NCBI RefSeq assembly: GCF_003977665.1
Contig: NZ_RYYV01000003.1
Span: 186,001 to 250,000, forward strand
Length of the DNA stretch: 64,000 nt
From: Dyella choica
GTDB taxonomy: Bacteria > Pseudomonadota > Gammaproteobacteria > Xanthomonadales > Rhodanobacteraceae
Reading direction: 5' to 3'
Shown here: piece after piece, positions 18,333-26,383 of the stretch
Numbering within the stretch: the stretch's first letter is position 1
How the letters are laid out: each line of letters opens with the position of its first letter
Notes under the pieces: generated by a model
What the model saw: only the letters and a program-made list of their open reading frames with translations
What the model was told of the DNA's origin: nothing
Database searches by the model: none
Program-made: the position numbers and the translations under genes

Positions 18333-19751
18333 ATGGAGTACACGGAAACTGCCGCATTTCGCACCGACAGCCACGCTTGGATCTTGGACGACTATTCCTG
18401 CGAAATTCGATACCTCGCGCATAAGGACGCCGGCAAGAATGTTCTTTTTTTTGCTTCAGTTAGGTTTGGTTGGCGGCTTAGTTCGGACCTTGAGGCGTTT
18501 CATAAGGGTGCTCTGAATTTGGTTGCTGGTGTAATTCGAATGGACAAGCTTCCGCGCGCAAAGCTCCGCGAAATTTTTGACTCAGCATTGAGCGGAAACA
18601 TTCAAATACAGGAATCAACCTTTTCATTAAATGAAGACCTTTTGGAGTGTCGGCGCCCCTTTCAGCCAGTTGATGCTGTACCGGAGCGAAAGGTTGAGTT
18701 TCTTCAATGCAAAATGGTCTCCACGCTTGGCGGATCCCAAGTGATGGAGTCATGGCATCAGATTTTCACACCCGCCTTGGACGCGGAGCTTGGGCGTCAT
18801 GAGCCACTTTTTGATGGCTTCGATCATTTGCTCCACAGTCTGGATCTGCCTGATCCGCGGCTAAGAAATGTCAGTCCGCACGTTGAAGTCGTCGTTGAGC
18901 CGCCGGCCAATTTCGATATGGAACGGAGTGGTTGGGATGGCGACCGGCTAAAGATCGCGATCCTTGCTCATGGAGCCACCAGCTGGAATGCTGTTACGTT
19001 GATGGGACGCGATGGGCCAAAAACTATGCGTGGACCGTTGAAGCCTTTCGGCGGCATCGAGTGGATTGCATCTGGCGAAGGCAAGCAGAGCGCATGGTCA
19101 TGCACCTCCTTTCCTGGTGCGCGTGATGTGACCGCCATCTTGAAAATTGGAGGTCTCGTTGCAAGCCGACAGCCGTTTCCGCATCCAACCAGAGCCAGCA
19201 ACGCGCGTTACGTGGCCATAGAGAAGAACGATCCGGAGCTGAAGAAGCTCCAACTGCTTTTGCTCACCCCAGGTCAGGAAGCCCGAAGATTTGAGCAAGC
19301 GGTTGCGGCACTCCTGTTTTTGCGAGGGTTCAATCCAGGCCTTTCAATGAATACAGACTCGGCCGACATAGTAATGACGACGCCAGGTGGTCGTTGGATG
19401 TTGGTTGAATGCTCTGTGACCCTCGATGATGCTCGCAAGAAATTCAGCAAACTGGTCCGCCGTCGAGCAAAGGTCTTTGATGCACTCAAGGATTCAAGTC
19501 ACTCATCAGAGGTCGTGGCGTGTTTGGTTTGTATCCTCCCGGGCAATCAAGTTGCCAACCCCAGTGACTACTTGCGAAAGCATGAAGTCCAACTCTGGAC
19601 TAAGGAGGATGTGGAGCGTGAATGGTCTCTAGTGAGGCATCCAGGCTATCCGGACAAACAGTTCCTCGAAATCGCAAAGGCCGTGTCAGATGCGGCGTCG
19701 CTCAATTTGCCACCATCAGGTGGAGAGGATCCATTTGACATATCTATCTAA
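18333..19751 (+). CDS. Unknown protein with possible PD-(D/E)xK-like C-terminal domain
   Basis: A 472-residue soluble protein. The ATG at 18333 follows AAAGGTGG at good spacing; the upstream part of the frame is not needed. Residues 1-310 are unrecognised. Near residues 315-405 the pattern resembles a restriction-endonuclease-like core: ARRFEQAVAALLFLRGFNPG, then Asp in SADIVMTTPGG, then RWMLVECSVT. In this fold the order E, D, E-x-K is expected; here the last element is E-C-S, so a lysine would have to come from elsewhere or the nuclease may be inactive. It lies among accessory genes, so a defence or DNA-modification-dependent role is plausible but unproven. Confidence 0.55.
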   Translation: MEYTETAAFRTDSHAWILDDYSCEIRYLAHKDAGKNVLFFASVRFGWRLSSDLEAFHKGALNLVAGVIRMDKLPRAKLREIFDSALSGNIQIQESTFSLNEDLLECRRPFQPVDAVPERKVEFLQCKMVSTLGGSQVMESWHQIFTPALDAELGRHEPLFDGFDHLLHSLDLPDPRLRNVSPHVEVVVEPPANFDMERSGWDGDRLKIAILAHGATSWNAVTLMGRDGPKTMRGPLKPFGGIEWIASGEGKQSAWSCTSFPGARDVTAILKIGGLVASRQPFPHPTRASNARYVAIEKNDPELKKLQLLLLTPGQEARRFEQAVAALLFLRGFNPGLSMNTDSADIVMTTPGGRWMLVECSVTLDDARKKFSKLVRRRAKVFDALKDSSHSSEVVACLVCILPGNQVANPSDYLRKHEVQLWTKEDVEREWSLVRHPGYPDKQFLEIAKAVSDAASLNLPPSGGEDPFDISI

Positions 19752-20422
19752 CTCATTATTGTGCGGCGGGCGAGCCATGGGACTTCACGGGGCACGAAAC
19801 ACAACGCCCGGCGGCGCGGGCGTTGAAACCGCCTATGCGGCGGCAAAATGGCTCAAGCAGCGAGAGTACGAGCTTTTGTAAACCACCTATGCGGTGAAAT
19901 ACGGCTTTGAAGCACGTCCCGGCAGCGAAACGCCTCGTGGAACAAAATAGCTGCGGAGAGTAGCTTGTCGAGGGTGGAGTTGGATGACGCCCACATCGTG
20001 GATCAGAGGCAACCTGTGGACGTTTCGCTCCAAAGATAAAACATTGCTCACTCGACTCGAAAAGCCGGCAGAAATACAGATAACGGTTCCAGGTTTAGTT
20101 TTGTGGCGGAGGATAAGGTAGCCTGGAATCGTTCTTCTATAAACTAAGAGCAGAAGGCGGGCGATGGATGGCGGAAAGGGAGTTGGTATGATTCCGAAGT
20201 CCGTCTAGAGGTCCTAAGATACTTCAAATGAGTCGGCCCCTGGCCGATCACGTCGAAATCCGAAAAGATCCATGGATATAGATTGTTGGTGGGGTTGCGG
20301 GAAACCTGAGCAGCTCCGACTGCCTGCTAGGTTGCTTAATGTCACAAAGGCAGAAGGGCCGAAAAGTCGTTTGGACGAACCTATCGATGCATGACTTCAC
20401 ACGTTGACTGAGAAGACCGGAT
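19752..20422. other. Gene-free stretch with clustered hairpins
   Basis: About 670 bases with no convincing gene; short open frames here look random. It carries the three hairpins at 19802-19897 and a weak inverted pair near 20087-20130 (GTTCCAGG...CCTGGAAT). A promoter for the operon at 20423 should lie at the right end. Confidence 0.4.
19802..19897 (+). ncRNA. Three-hairpin element, possible structured RNA
   Basis: Hairpin 1: CAACGCCCG / CGGGCGTTG (9 pairs, 6-base loop). Hairpin 2: CCGCC-TATGC-GGCGG at 19829-19843. Hairpin 3: CACC-TATGC-GGTG at 19884-19896. Hairpins 2 and 3 have the same loop and related flanks (AAACC before), and the G-to-A change in one arm is matched by C-to-T in the other, which preserves pairing. 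This suggests a conserved structure rather than chance, but no known RNA family fits and transcription is not shown. Confidence 0.3.
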
Positions 20423-20851
20423 ATGACCAGCAAAGCAGAGTTGATTGACGCATTGGCAGTGATTGCCGGCGAACACTGGGCGAGTCAGAAGAAGCCCATC
20501 TATGTGAGTAACATTCCGCGAGCTCTTAAAGAACGCTTTCCAAACCTCGATCTCCAAGAGGTCCTAGGTGATCTAAGACTCAAGCGAATGATTAAAGAGA
20601 CCGAAAGTGCGGGTAATTACGAGTTGATCGAGCATCCGTCTCATCCAGCGAAAGTGATGTTGGCTCCAAGGTCAGCTAATTATAAATTGGCCCCGGAAAA
20701 TAATCCGGAAAGCCAGTCAGCTTCACAGGTTTTGCATGGCCGAAACAAAGAGGCAATGCTTGCTTTTTTTAGAGCACTAAGTTCGCTTCCAGAAAAAGAG
20801 CTTGAGAAGATCAACATTCCCGTTTCCGTCATCGTCAAGCTATTGCAGTGA
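20423..20851 (+). CDS. Hypothetical protein, first gene of a two-gene operon
   Basis: A 142-residue protein. Residues 1-70 look like a winged-helix or LOTUS-like fold (IYVSNIPRALKERFPNLDLQEVLGDL, then RMIKE and YELIEH). A variable linker follows, and the last 30 residues (FRALSSLPEKELEKINIPVSVIVKLL) form a short helical tail. No family is assigned. The next gene's ATG is one base after its stop (TGATATG), so the two are almost certainly translated together. Codon use and base composition are more AT-rich than the housekeeping genes to the right. Confidence 0.65.
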   Translation: MTSKAELIDALAVIAGEHWASQKKPIYVSNIPRALKERFPNLDLQEVLGDLRLKRMIKETESAGNYELIEHPSHPAKVMLAPRSANYKLAPENNPESQSASQVLHGRNKEAMLAFFRALSSLPEKELEKINIPVSVIVKLLQ

Positions 20852-20852
20852 T

Positions 20853-21689
20853 ATGCAGATATTTCTTGGGTTGATTTCTTCGGATCAAAGGCTTATTGAT
20901 TTTTTTAAAAAGAGCCAAGTCGGCATCATTCCAAGTGAAGCGCGGAGTATGCGGCGTGTTCAGGAACTCAATTTGTCGTTCCAAATTGGCATCTTTGATC
21001 CCACCACAAGCCTGGAACTGATGGATAAGTATTTGCACCGTTCGACAAAAACGGTGGATGCGGCGATGTTGGTAGTTGACAAAATTCACGAGAGCATCGT
21101 CACGAAGCTGAGGGTAAATGATGCTTATTTCGTCGCCACTGTGGATGCGACGCAGAGCGCGCACTATAAAAATGTCATCAAAACTGCATTGACGCGACTT
21201 TTGAAAAATTTCACGTGTTTGCTTTCATTTATGAATGAGGCGGACAAAGAGCAGGCTATCATCCTTCCTCTTCGCAATTTCCTCGCGCCGGAGCTTCGCG
21301 AGCTTAGAGCACTATGTGCAACTGAGACGCTCCATAACGAGTTCACCCGTAGACTTCCTTCGTTAGTGGAGGCATTGAGAGATTTGCGGCGACCAAGAAG
21401 GGCAACCAGTTACAAGACACAGTATTTCGTCGATGAGGATCAGAAGCTCTTTGATTATGGAAAAGAGATTCACGCACAACTTCCGACCGGCGAGCCGCAC
21501 TTTACGATGTGTGAATTAACGGGGACGTTTCGTTTCGGCAAGCGTATCCCGACAAACAGGCACTTCAACGTGACCTATGAGTGGGGGCAGGAAACGAGAA
21601 TTGAGGGAAGCTTTCCAAACTGTCATGACGACATGGTTGATGTGCCACAGAGCACGCATATCAACATGTTCAGCAACGACTGCCACTAA
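20853..21689 (+). CDS. Hypothetical protein, second gene of a two-gene operon
   Basis: A 278-residue soluble protein starting at the ATG one base past the preceding stop; a longer upstream frame overlaps that gene and is not needed. No catalytic motif is recognised. The middle is helical and basic-acidic (residues 60-190). The C-terminal 80 residues contain FTMCELTGTFRFGKRIPTNRHFNVTYEWG and end with NCHDDMVDVPQSTHINMFSNDCH, rich in Cys, His and Asp, which may bind metal. The operon ends at a perfect 12-base-pair hairpin (21694-21722). It could be a two-component accessory or defence module; this is speculative. Confidence 0.65.
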   Translation: MQIFLGLISSDQRLIDFFKKSQVGIIPSEARSMRRVQELNLSFQIGIFDPTTSLELMDKYLHRSTKTVDAAMLVVDKIHESIVTKLRVNDAYFVATVDATQSAHYKNVIKTALTRLLKNFTCLLSFMNEADKEQAIILPLRNFLAPELRELRALCATETLHNEFTRRLPSLVEALRDLRRPRRATSYKTQYFVDEDQKLFDYGKEIHAQLPTGEPHFTMCELTGTFRFGKRIPTNRHFNVTYEWGQETRIEGSFPNCHDDMVDVPQSTHINMFSNDCH

Positions 21690-21693
21690 TAGA

Positions 21694-21722
21694 AACGGGG
21701 ACCAACTGCGTTGGTCCCCGTT
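21694..21722. terminator. Perfect 12-bp inverted repeat after the unknown operon
   Basis: AACGGGGACCAA pairs exactly with TTGGTCCCCGTT around CTGCG. It begins five bases after the operon's stop codon. No strong T-tract follows, but the stem is long and GC-rich, so it probably ends or protects the operon transcript. Confidence 0.6.
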
Positions 21723-22516
21723 CTCGAAAGATATCTAACTATTCTTACCGTCCGCTGCGGCAATAGACCGGATCGCTGCGCTAAACCTGTAAAGGTTCTG
21801 GAGGTCACGAGTCTACCGAACCAACACATACGCCGGATCAGTGTCCAACCTCTTTGGAGTCCCTGGCCCGAACGGATAGGTGTAGTAGATAAGTGGTTAA
21901 TATTTAAGCACACTGGTCTGGATTGTCAATGTTGTCCTGTGCTGGCGTTCAAGGCTTTCATTGCGCCCTATAGATCAGGAGGATGGATGGCTAAGGCCGA
22001 GGCAGCCTGATCAACACCAGAATGCTACGCGGGGATTAGATGCCGTCCGTGATCTGGCCACTCCCGCAGATCTGGATCTCGCCGTATTGACCTGGGAAGA
22101 GGACAACGCAGGACCTCGCGGTGGTTTCGTATCGACGAACTGCAATCTTGTTTCAGGGGGCGACCATTAATCGATAGGCCTGGTCTTCATGGGGCGGGTT
22201 ACGTGATGGCGAACTGAACACGAGCCCATCGAGGTCCCACCGCAGCAAGATGGCCGACACGGCAAAAGAGGAGGTGACGACGGCAGCGTCAATGAGGGGC
22301 CAAGTAACACACCGATGACGCGAGGCGTTTTTGGACCCGCGCTGGTCAGAGTTGTCCACGCAATTCCATGCCTTAGTTTACAACTCATTCTGCCATTGTC
22401 GTCGACGAGGTTGAGCCGTTCGATACGTCGTGTCGATGTGGTTAGCGGTCATCGATAGGTCTGTCAATTTGAGGCAATTCTCATCGTGGCGTGCGCAAAG
22501 TCCCAAGCCCCAAAAC
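21723..22516. other. Gene-free stretch between the unknown operon and tRNA-Ala
   Basis: About 800 bases with no supported gene. A short plus frame (about 22040-22170) reads GLDAVRDLATPADLDLAVLT, which looks more protein-like than its surroundings and might be a gene fragment. I recognise no integrase or attachment site. Confidence 0.4.
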
Positions 22517-22556
22517 AAAACAGCGCTTCACGCCGCAAGGCATAAAGCGCTGTTTT
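22517..22556 (-). terminator. Rho-independent terminator of tRNA-Ala
   Basis: AAAACAGCGCTT and AAGCGCTGTTTT pair around a 16-base loop; read on the minus strand the stem ends in a T-rich arm. It lies 13 bases past the tRNA 3' end. Confidence 0.8.
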
Positions 22557-22569
22557 GTCGGGAACGAAT

Positions 22570-22645
<76 letters not shown>

Positions 22646-22696
22646 ACGCGAGCTGTACATGGTAGCAGCGGAGCGGGGGAGCGCCAAGCCCCGGGG

Positions 22697-23812
22697 CTAG
22701 CCGGGCAGCAGGCCGGTGAGGCGGTCGTAGAGCACGCTGCGGCGCCAGCCTTCCAGGGCTTCCGGCCAGCGGGCCGAGACCACGAATTCCTCCAGCACTC
22801 GGCGCGAACAGAGCAGGCCGGGGGGCAGGTCCATTTGGGTGGCCAGGGTGTCCACGCTCTGCTTCATCTCGGCCAGGGCCTGCTTGGCCTTGCCTTGCGG
22901 AAATGGGGGAATGGCGGCGGTGTTCGCGACTTCTTCGGGGCTGACGGCGGGCTGCAGTAGATCGAAGAGCTCGGCGCGTTGTGCCGAACGAAGGGCGCGC
23001 TGGCCGGCGCAGCGGCGTTCCAGCTCTTCCAGTTTCTGCGGCGGCTGCTGGGCGATGCTGAGCGCCAGGGCGTCTTCCAGCAGCCACGGGCGGGGCTTGT
23101 CCAGCAGCCGGGCGGTGACGTCGCGCCACAGCAAGATGCGGCGCAGCAGGGCCTGCTGTTCGCGCGGCCACTCGGCGGCGCCGCGAAAAGTGAGCTGGGG
23201 CTGCGGGTCGCCTTCGCGCGGGCAGCTCTTGCGCTTGAGCCGCTCGCAATCTTCCGCATGCCAGTCGGCGCGGTCGCGTTGCGCCAGGCGTTGGGCAAGC
23301 TGGTGGTGCACGGCTTCGAGATAGACCACATCCAGCGTGGCGTAATCGCGTTGCGAAGCAGTGAGTGGGCGCTGCAGCCAGTCGGAGCGTGTTTCGCCTT
23401 TGTCCAGCTCCACGCCGATCAGCTCCGCCACCAGGGCGCGATAGCTCATTCCCAGGCCCATGCCGACGAAGGCCGCGGCAATCTGCGTGTCGAACAACAC
23501 GCGTGGGCCTTCCGGCAACCATGGCGAGAGGGTTTCCAGATCCTCGCTGGCGCTGTGCATCACGGTGATCACGTCGGCGCGATCCAGCGGCTTCAACGCA
23601 GTGCCGATGTCGAAGGCAAGCGGATCGACCAAGGCGTAGCGGCCGTTCACGCCCAACTGCAGCAGGGCCAGCTGGGGATAAAAGCTGTTGCGACGCATGA
23701 ATTCGGTGTCGAGGCCGAGCACCGTGCCGGACGATAGCTCGGCCAGCCACTGTTCAAGTTCGCCGCGTTGTTCGATCCATTCCGCCTTGGGCGGTGGTGC
23801 AAGGAGGGGCAT
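22697..23812 (-). CDS. rnd: Ribonuclease D
   Basis: A 371-residue 3'-to-5' exoribonuclease that trims tRNA precursors. The DEDD exonuclease motifs are clear: VLGLDTEFMR near residue 32, MHSASEDLETL near 85 and DYATLDVVYL near 155. HRDC domains follow: WLLEDALALSIAQQPP in the middle and a second one at the C-terminus. The ATG at 23812 follows GAAGGA; the upstream extension of the frame is not needed. It lies directly upstream of tRNA-Ala on the same strand. Confidence 0.95.
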   Translation of the reverse strand: MPLLAPPPKAEWIEQRGELEQWLAELSSGTVLGLDTEFMRRNSFYPQLALLQLGVNGRYALVDPLAFDIGTALKPLDRADVITVMHSASEDLETLSPWLPEGPRVLFDTQIAAAFVGMGLGMSYRALVAELIGVELDKGETRSDWLQRPLTASQRDYATLDVVYLEAVHHQLAQRLAQRDRADWHAEDCERLKRKSCPREGDPQPQLTFRGAAEWPREQQALLRRILLWRDVTARLLDKPRPWLLEDALALSIAQQPPQKLEELERRCAGQRALRSAQRAELFDLLQPAVSPEEVANTAAIPPFPQGKAKQALAEMKQSVDTLATQMDLPPGLLCSRRVLEEFVVSARWPEALEGWRRSVLYDRLTGLLPG

Positions 23813-23919
23813 TTGCGTTCCTTCGAGATCACGGAACAAGCAAGTCGCGATTGCTCCGCCATCATGGGTGCCATATGGTAAGCAGCGAACCATAGCAGGC
23901 CAGCCACGGAACGCCCACC

Positions 23920-25869
23920 ATGCCGAGCAAGGAAACCGTACAACGCCAACGCGCATTCGGCGGGGCGCTCGGCGTGCTCGTGCTGGCTTTCGGGCTCACT
24001 TATCATTTTTTTCCCCAGCTTTTTCATGTGAGCCCGGAAGAGGTGGCCAACCCCAGCGCGCCCGGTGTGGGGCGTGTGAAGCCGGTGGTGCCCGCTCGCG
24101 CAAGCCTTGCAGCCGCTCCCGAGCAGGACGAAGTCAACGCCGGCCCGCCGTTGACGCTGGCGCCCACGGCAGTGATCGCCTCGCGGCTCGTGCGCAAGCC
24201 GGTGCCGCTACCGGAGCAGACCAGCGCCGATTCGCCGGAGGTGAAGGCGCTGGTGCAACGGGCGGACAAGGCGTTCCAGGCCGGGCGCATCGCCGGCGAC
24301 AAGAACAGTGCGGCGGCCCTGTACCAGGAGGCGCTCAAGCTCAAGCCGGACAGCCGCGACGCCGGGCAGGGGCTGGATCAGGTGCGCACTCATTTGATTG
24401 CGCAGGTTACGCAGGACATCGCGGTGGGCGATTCCGGCTCGGCCGGCACGCTGCTGGACTATCTCAAGGCCCTGCCCAATACCGCCAACGACGTCGCGCC
24501 GCTGGAAGCAAGCATGAAGACGCTGTTGCAAGTGCGCCCGATGCTGGCCCAGGCGGCCGCGATGCTGCAGCAGGGCAAGGCGGACAAGCCGACCGGTAAT
24601 AACGCGCTGGAGGTTTATCGCCAGGTGCAGAACCTCGATCCGCAAAACGCCGTGGCGGCGCAGGGCATTCTGCAGGTGCAGCGCGTAGTGCTCGATCATG
24701 CGTTGGCGGCAGTGGCGCAAAACGACTTCGCCGGCGCGGAACAGTCGATGGCCGAAGCCACGCCGATCCAGCCAGATTCACCGCAACTGCACGACGTGCG
24801 CAGCCAGATCGACAACATCCGACAGCAGCGCGCCGCCAACGTGCTGGCCCAGGCGCGCTCGGCATTGGATGCCGGCAACGTCGATCTGGCCAAGCAGCTG
24901 GCCGGGCAGGCGCAGTCGATCAGCCCGCAATTGGCCGGCCTCGACGAATTCGCGGAGCGCATCACCAACGCGCGGCTGTATGCCAGCTTCAAGCCGGGGC
25001 AGGTGTTCACCGATCGCTATGTGGACATGGGCGGCCAATCGCCCACCATGGTGGTGGTGCCTACCGGCAAGTTCATGATGGGCGCGCCGGATGACGAACC
25101 CGGCCGTGCCGATTCGCAGGCGCCGCAGCATGAAGTGGTCATCGAAAAGGGCTTTGCGATCGCGCAAACCGACATTACCGTCGGCGAGTTTCGCGAGTTC
25201 GTGCGTGCCAGCGGCTACAAGCCCGAATCCGTGACGCAGGGCGGCGCCAGCGTGTACGACGAACGCACCGGCGTAATGCGCGATGTTTCCAACGCAACCT
25301 GGGCAGACGACTATGCCGGGCACGCCGCCGCGGACAACCTGCCGGTGGTGAACATTTCCTGGAACGATGCCCGTGCCTATGTGCAATGGCTGAGCCAGCG
25401 CACCGGCAAGCAGTTCCGCCTGCCCAGCGAGTCGGAGTTCGAATATGCGCTGCGGGCCGGCAGCATCACGCGTTATTGGTGGGGCGGCGGCGCGCCGAAG
25501 AGCAGGGTGGAAAATCTCACCGGCTCGCTCGACCGTTCACCCAGCGGCCGGCGCTGGAGTCATGCTTTCGAGGGTTACGGCGACGGTCATTGGGGGCCTG
25601 CGCCGGCCATGAGCTACGCACCCAACGCGTTTGGCCTCTACGACATGGATGGCAACGTATCGGAATGGACGTCCGACTGCTGGCACGACAATTACATGCG
25701 TGCCCCGGTGGATGGCAGTGCGTGGATCAATCCTGGCTGCTCGATACGCGTTGTGCGCGGCGGTTCGTGGGGCAGTTCGCCGGAGCAGGCCAATTCGGCG
25801 TACCGGCAGGGGGCCGATGTGAGCGTTCGCAGCGGGCGCGTGGGGTTTCGTGTCGTGCGCGAGCTGTAG
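23920..25869 (+). CDS. Membrane-anchored SUMF1/FGE-sulfatase-like domain protein
   Basis: A 649-residue protein. Residues 11-31 form a single membrane segment (ALGVLVLAFGLTYHFF). Residues 100-350 are a helical, TPR-like region with repeated Leu/Ala/Gln patterns. Residues 365-649 form the formylglycine-generating-enzyme fold: VVVPTGKFMMGAP, NLPVVNISWNDARAYVQWLS, RLPSESEFEYALRAG, NAFGLYDMDGNVSEWTSD and VVRGGSWGSSPEQANSAYR. True FGE has catalytic cysteines soon after RGGS; here that stretch has none, so it is unlikely to make formylglycine. It more likely binds a ligand or acts in signalling or the envelope. Its TAG stop lies inside a REPIN-like repeat. Confidence 0.85.
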   Translation: MPSKETVQRQRAFGGALGVLVLAFGLTYHFFPQLFHVSPEEVANPSAPGVGRVKPVVPARASLAAAPEQDEVNAGPPLTLAPTAVIASRLVRKPVPLPEQTSADSPEVKALVQRADKAFQAGRIAGDKNSAAALYQEALKLKPDSRDAGQGLDQVRTHLIAQVTQDIAVGDSGSAGTLLDYLKALPNTANDVAPLEASMKTLLQVRPMLAQAAAMLQQGKADKPTGNNALEVYRQVQNLDPQNAVAAQGILQVQRVVLDHALAAVAQNDFAGAEQSMAEATPIQPDSPQLHDVRSQIDNIRQQRAANVLAQARSALDAGNVDLAKQLAGQAQSISPQLAGLDEFAERITNARLYASFKPGQVFTDRYVDMGGQSPTMVVVPTGKFMMGAPDDEPGRADSQAPQHEVVIEKGFAIAQTDITVGEFREFVRASGYKPESVTQGGASVYDERTGVMRDVSNATWADDYAGHAAADNLPVVNISWNDARAYVQWLSQRTGKQFRLPSESEFEYALRAGSITRYWWGGGAPKSRVENLTGSLDRSPSGRRWSHAFEGYGDGHWGPAPAMSYAPNAFGLYDMDGNVSEWTSDCWHDNYMRAPVDGSAWINPGCSIRVVRGGSWGSSPEQANSAYRQGADVSVRSGRVGFRVVREL

Positions 25870-25939
25870 GCTGGGTTGCTAAAACCCAGCATTGCCATGC
25901 TTGCAGCCGCGCGACGCTGGGATTGTCATCCCAGCCTAC
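25866..25939. repeat. REPIN-like repeat, family A, copy 2
   Basis: Starts GTAGGCTGGGTTGCTAAAAC and ends GGATTGTCATCCCAGCCTAC, the two halves inverted. The first TAG is the stop codon of the SUMF1-like gene. Confidence 0.85.
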
Positions 25940-25995
25940 GCAGGGTCGTCTTGCGGGTAAGATGCCGGGCAGGTCTCCTTGCGATTCGCGAAACC

Positions 25996-26307
25996 ATGAT
26001 CACGTGCCACGTGCGATACGTTCTCGATCCGAACCTGCTTGCCGAATTTGAGGCCTACGCGAAGATGTGGATACCGTTGGTGCAGAAGTTCGGCGGGCAG
26101 CATCACGGCTATTTCCTGCGTTCCGAGGGCGCCAACAATATCGCGCTGGCGCTGTTCTCTTTCCCAAGCCTCGCTGCCTACGAAAAATATCGTGCAGATT
26201 CCCAGAGCGATCCGCAATGCCAGGCAGCCTTCGCGTTTGCTGCTACGAGCAAGTGCATCCTGAGTTACGAACGCAGCTTTTTCCGCCCGGTGCTGCACGA
26301 ATCGTAG
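25996..26307 (+). CDS. NIPSNAP-family protein
   Basis: A 103-residue protein with the dimeric alpha-beta barrel pattern of NIPSNAP: MITCHVRYVLDPNLLAEFEAYAKMWIPLVQKFGGQHHGYFL, then ALFSFPSLAAYEKYRA. Its molecular role is unknown; bacterial members are small cytoplasmic proteins. The longer upstream frame runs through the repeat at 25866-25939, so the ATG at 25996 is chosen. Its TAG stop is supplied by repeat copy 3. Confidence 0.85.
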   Translation: MITCHVRYVLDPNLLAEFEAYAKMWIPLVQKFGGQHHGYFLRSEGANNIALALFSFPSLAAYEKYRADSQSDPQCQAAFAFAATSKCILSYERSFFRPVLHES

Positions 26308-26377
26308 GCTGGGATGTCAATCCCAGCCTAGCCATGCATGCGACACACGCGATGCTGGGATTGTCATCCCAGTCTAC
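26304..26377. repeat. REPIN-like repeat, family A, copy 3
   Basis: Starts GTAGGCTGGGATGTCAATCC and ends TGGGATTGTCATCCCAGTCT with one mismatch from the family. It provides the stop of the NIPSNAP gene and lies 7 bases from the end of the convergent lyase gene. Confidence 0.85.
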
Positions 26378-26383
26378 GTGTCT

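Noticed and set aside
19829-19897. CRISPR repeats of the I-F kind (5-bp stem, 5-base loop, about 54-base spacing)
   Set aside because: Only two imperfect copies, flanks differ, and no cas genes are in the window.
23920-25869. Formylglycine-generating enzyme
   Set aside because: The catalytic cysteine positions after RGGS are Ser/Ala.
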